A stretch of DNA of 13,598 nt from the NCBI GenBank assembly GCA_900543915.1, contig UQTB01000038.1:1-13598 (forward strand), in the 5' to 3' direction. Origin of the DNA: an uncultured Eubacteriales bacterium. Lineage in GTDB: Bacteria > Bacillota > Clostridia > Christensenellales > Borkfalkiaceae. Of this stretch, positions 12,794 through 13,598 are shown one piece after another. Under the pieces are notes generated by a model that saw nothing but the letters and a program-made list of their open reading frames with translations, made no database searches and had not been told where the DNA came from. Both the position numbers and the translations under genes were made by a program. Positions within the stretch are counted from its first letter, which is position 1, and each line of letters starts with the position of its first letter.

Positions 12794-13598
12794 TTACGGC
12801 TCCGCGCCGCCGGGCAGTTTCCGGCCCGCCGGGATCGGTTCCGCTTCGGGAAGGGCGGCTTTTTTCTCTTTTTTTAAAGTATACATCAAATTGAAAATTA
12901 CCGCAACCAAATAACAGGCATTTGCGGCGATTGCCGCACCGTAAATGCCGAACGCCGGCAGGGGCAGCAACGCCAGCGTCAGCGCGGTCTTGACGAGGAC
13001 GCCGATCCCCATCGTCAGTACGGGAACGCGCGCCCTGCCCGCCCCGACCAGGGCGGAATTGGTGGTCTGCAGCAGGGAGAGCGTCACGACCGCGGGAGAC
13101 ATCGCCCGCAGAAGCCCCGCCGCGAGCGCGCGGTCGGTATCCGGCAGGCGGGAAAAGAGAACGGACATGGCGAAATCCGCCCCGAACAGGCAGGCGAGCG
13201 CCGCAGGCACGCTCAGCAGCGCCGTCAGCGAGAGCGCAAGGCGGGCGTTTTTCCCCGATTCCGCCCCCTTCCCGCCCGAAACGTAGGGAACCGCCGCCAC
13301 CGCGACGCCGTAACAGATCGCCACGGGCAGGTTAACGACCGAAAGCACGCTGCCCGTGTAGATTCCGTACAGCGCGGTGGCGCGGTCGGTATACGCGCGC
13401 ATCAGGTTGACGATGAGAAAGCTGTCCGCCGTCTGCGACAGCGGGAGCAGGATCCCCGCGAGCGCGACGGGGACGGAGAGCGACAGCACCGAGGCGACGT
13501 CCGCGGGAAACCGCGCGCGGTCGAAAGCGACTTTCCGCTCCCCCCGCGCGCTGAAGAGATACAGGACGCCGAGATAGAGCGCGGCGGCGCATTCGCTC
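12794..13598 (-). CDS. SpoVB/MurJ-like flippase, 5' end cut by the window edge
   Basis: The visible 267 residues are the C-terminal part of a multi-helix membrane protein of the MVF/MATE fold. The reading frame stays open to the right edge, so the GTG at 13489 is internal. Helices are evident around ASVLSLSVPVALAGILLPLS, GSVLSVVNLPVAICYGVAVA and LALSLTALLSVPAALACLF, with loops YTDRATALYG and SRLPDTDRALAA, and the motif NSALVGAGRARVPVL typical of polysaccharide flippases of the SpoVB/YabM type. Such proteins move lipid-linked cell wall precursors across the membrane or take part in spore cortex assembly. It precedes mazG by 24 bases, matching yabM-yabN. Substrate unknown. Confidence 0.85.
   Translation of the reverse strand, partial: SECAAALYLGVLYLFSARGERKVAFDRARFPADVASVLSLSVPVALAGILLPLSQTADSFLIVNLMRAYTDRATALYGIYTGSVLSVVNLPVAICYGVAVAAVPYVSGGKGAESGKNARLALSLTALLSVPAALACLFGADFAMSVLFSRLPDTDRALAAGLLRAMSPAVVTLSLLQTTNSALVGAGRARVPVLTMGIGVLVKTALTLALLPLPAFGIYGAAIAANACYLVAVIFNLMYTLKKEKKAALPEAEPIPAGRKLPGGAEP

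Overview
The window looks like chromosomal core-gene DNA from a GC-rich (roughly 55-60%) low-abundance-of-mobile-elements Bacillota genome, most likely an anaerobic clostridial lineage. This is inferred from a DUF4364-type regulator, a stand-alone TSCPD protein, a PdaB-like deacetylase, the flippase-mazG gene pair (compare Bacillus yabM-yabN), strong AAGGAGG ribosome sites, sigma-A promoters and several TTG/GTG starts. The exact order or family cannot be fixed from this sequence alone; an uncultured gut lineage such as Christensenellales is a guess. I see no rRNA, tRNA, CRISPR array, insertion sequence or prophage gene. No gene-free stretch exceeds 300 bases.

Layout. The left part (1-6128) is read leftwards. 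At the edge is a cut-off PdaB-like polysaccharide deacetylase. Next is a two-gene unit: a two-helix membrane SPFH/band-7 protein followed by a 67-residue ribbon-helix-helix protein. It has its own sigma-A promoter, overlaid by two identical palindromes 11 bp apart, and its own terminator. A four-gene operon follows, headed by an unrecognised 259-residue helical protein, then a Nudix (ADP-ribose pyrophosphatase-like) hydrolase, the ribosome GTPase TypA/BipA and the Fe-S carrier Mrp, closed by a hairpin.

From 6129 to 8680 the direction is rightwards. A divergent promoter drives a DUF4364 winged-helix protein and a TSCPD protein. After a terminator comes a single lipoprotein gene of unknown function, with a perfect consensus promoter, lower GC than its neighbours, and terminators on both sides.

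From 8681 to the right edge genes again run leftwards: a flippase of the SpoVB/MurJ type (cut by the edge), mazG, dusB, a nitrilase-fold protein that has lost its catalytic triad, trmL, a terminator, then minD and minE without an adjacent minC. The block mixes cell-envelope assembly, nucleotide clean-up, tRNA modification and division-site placement.

Most genes are conserved housekeeping genes. The points most worth a second look are the SPFH/ribbon-helix-helix unit with its tandem operator, the catalytically empty nitrilase homologue between two tRNA-modification genes, the unrecognised helical protein heading the TypA operon, the isolated lipoprotein cassette, and the minDE pair with a MinE lacking an obvious membrane-targeting N-terminus. 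I do not see clear evidence of a wholly new defence or mobile system.
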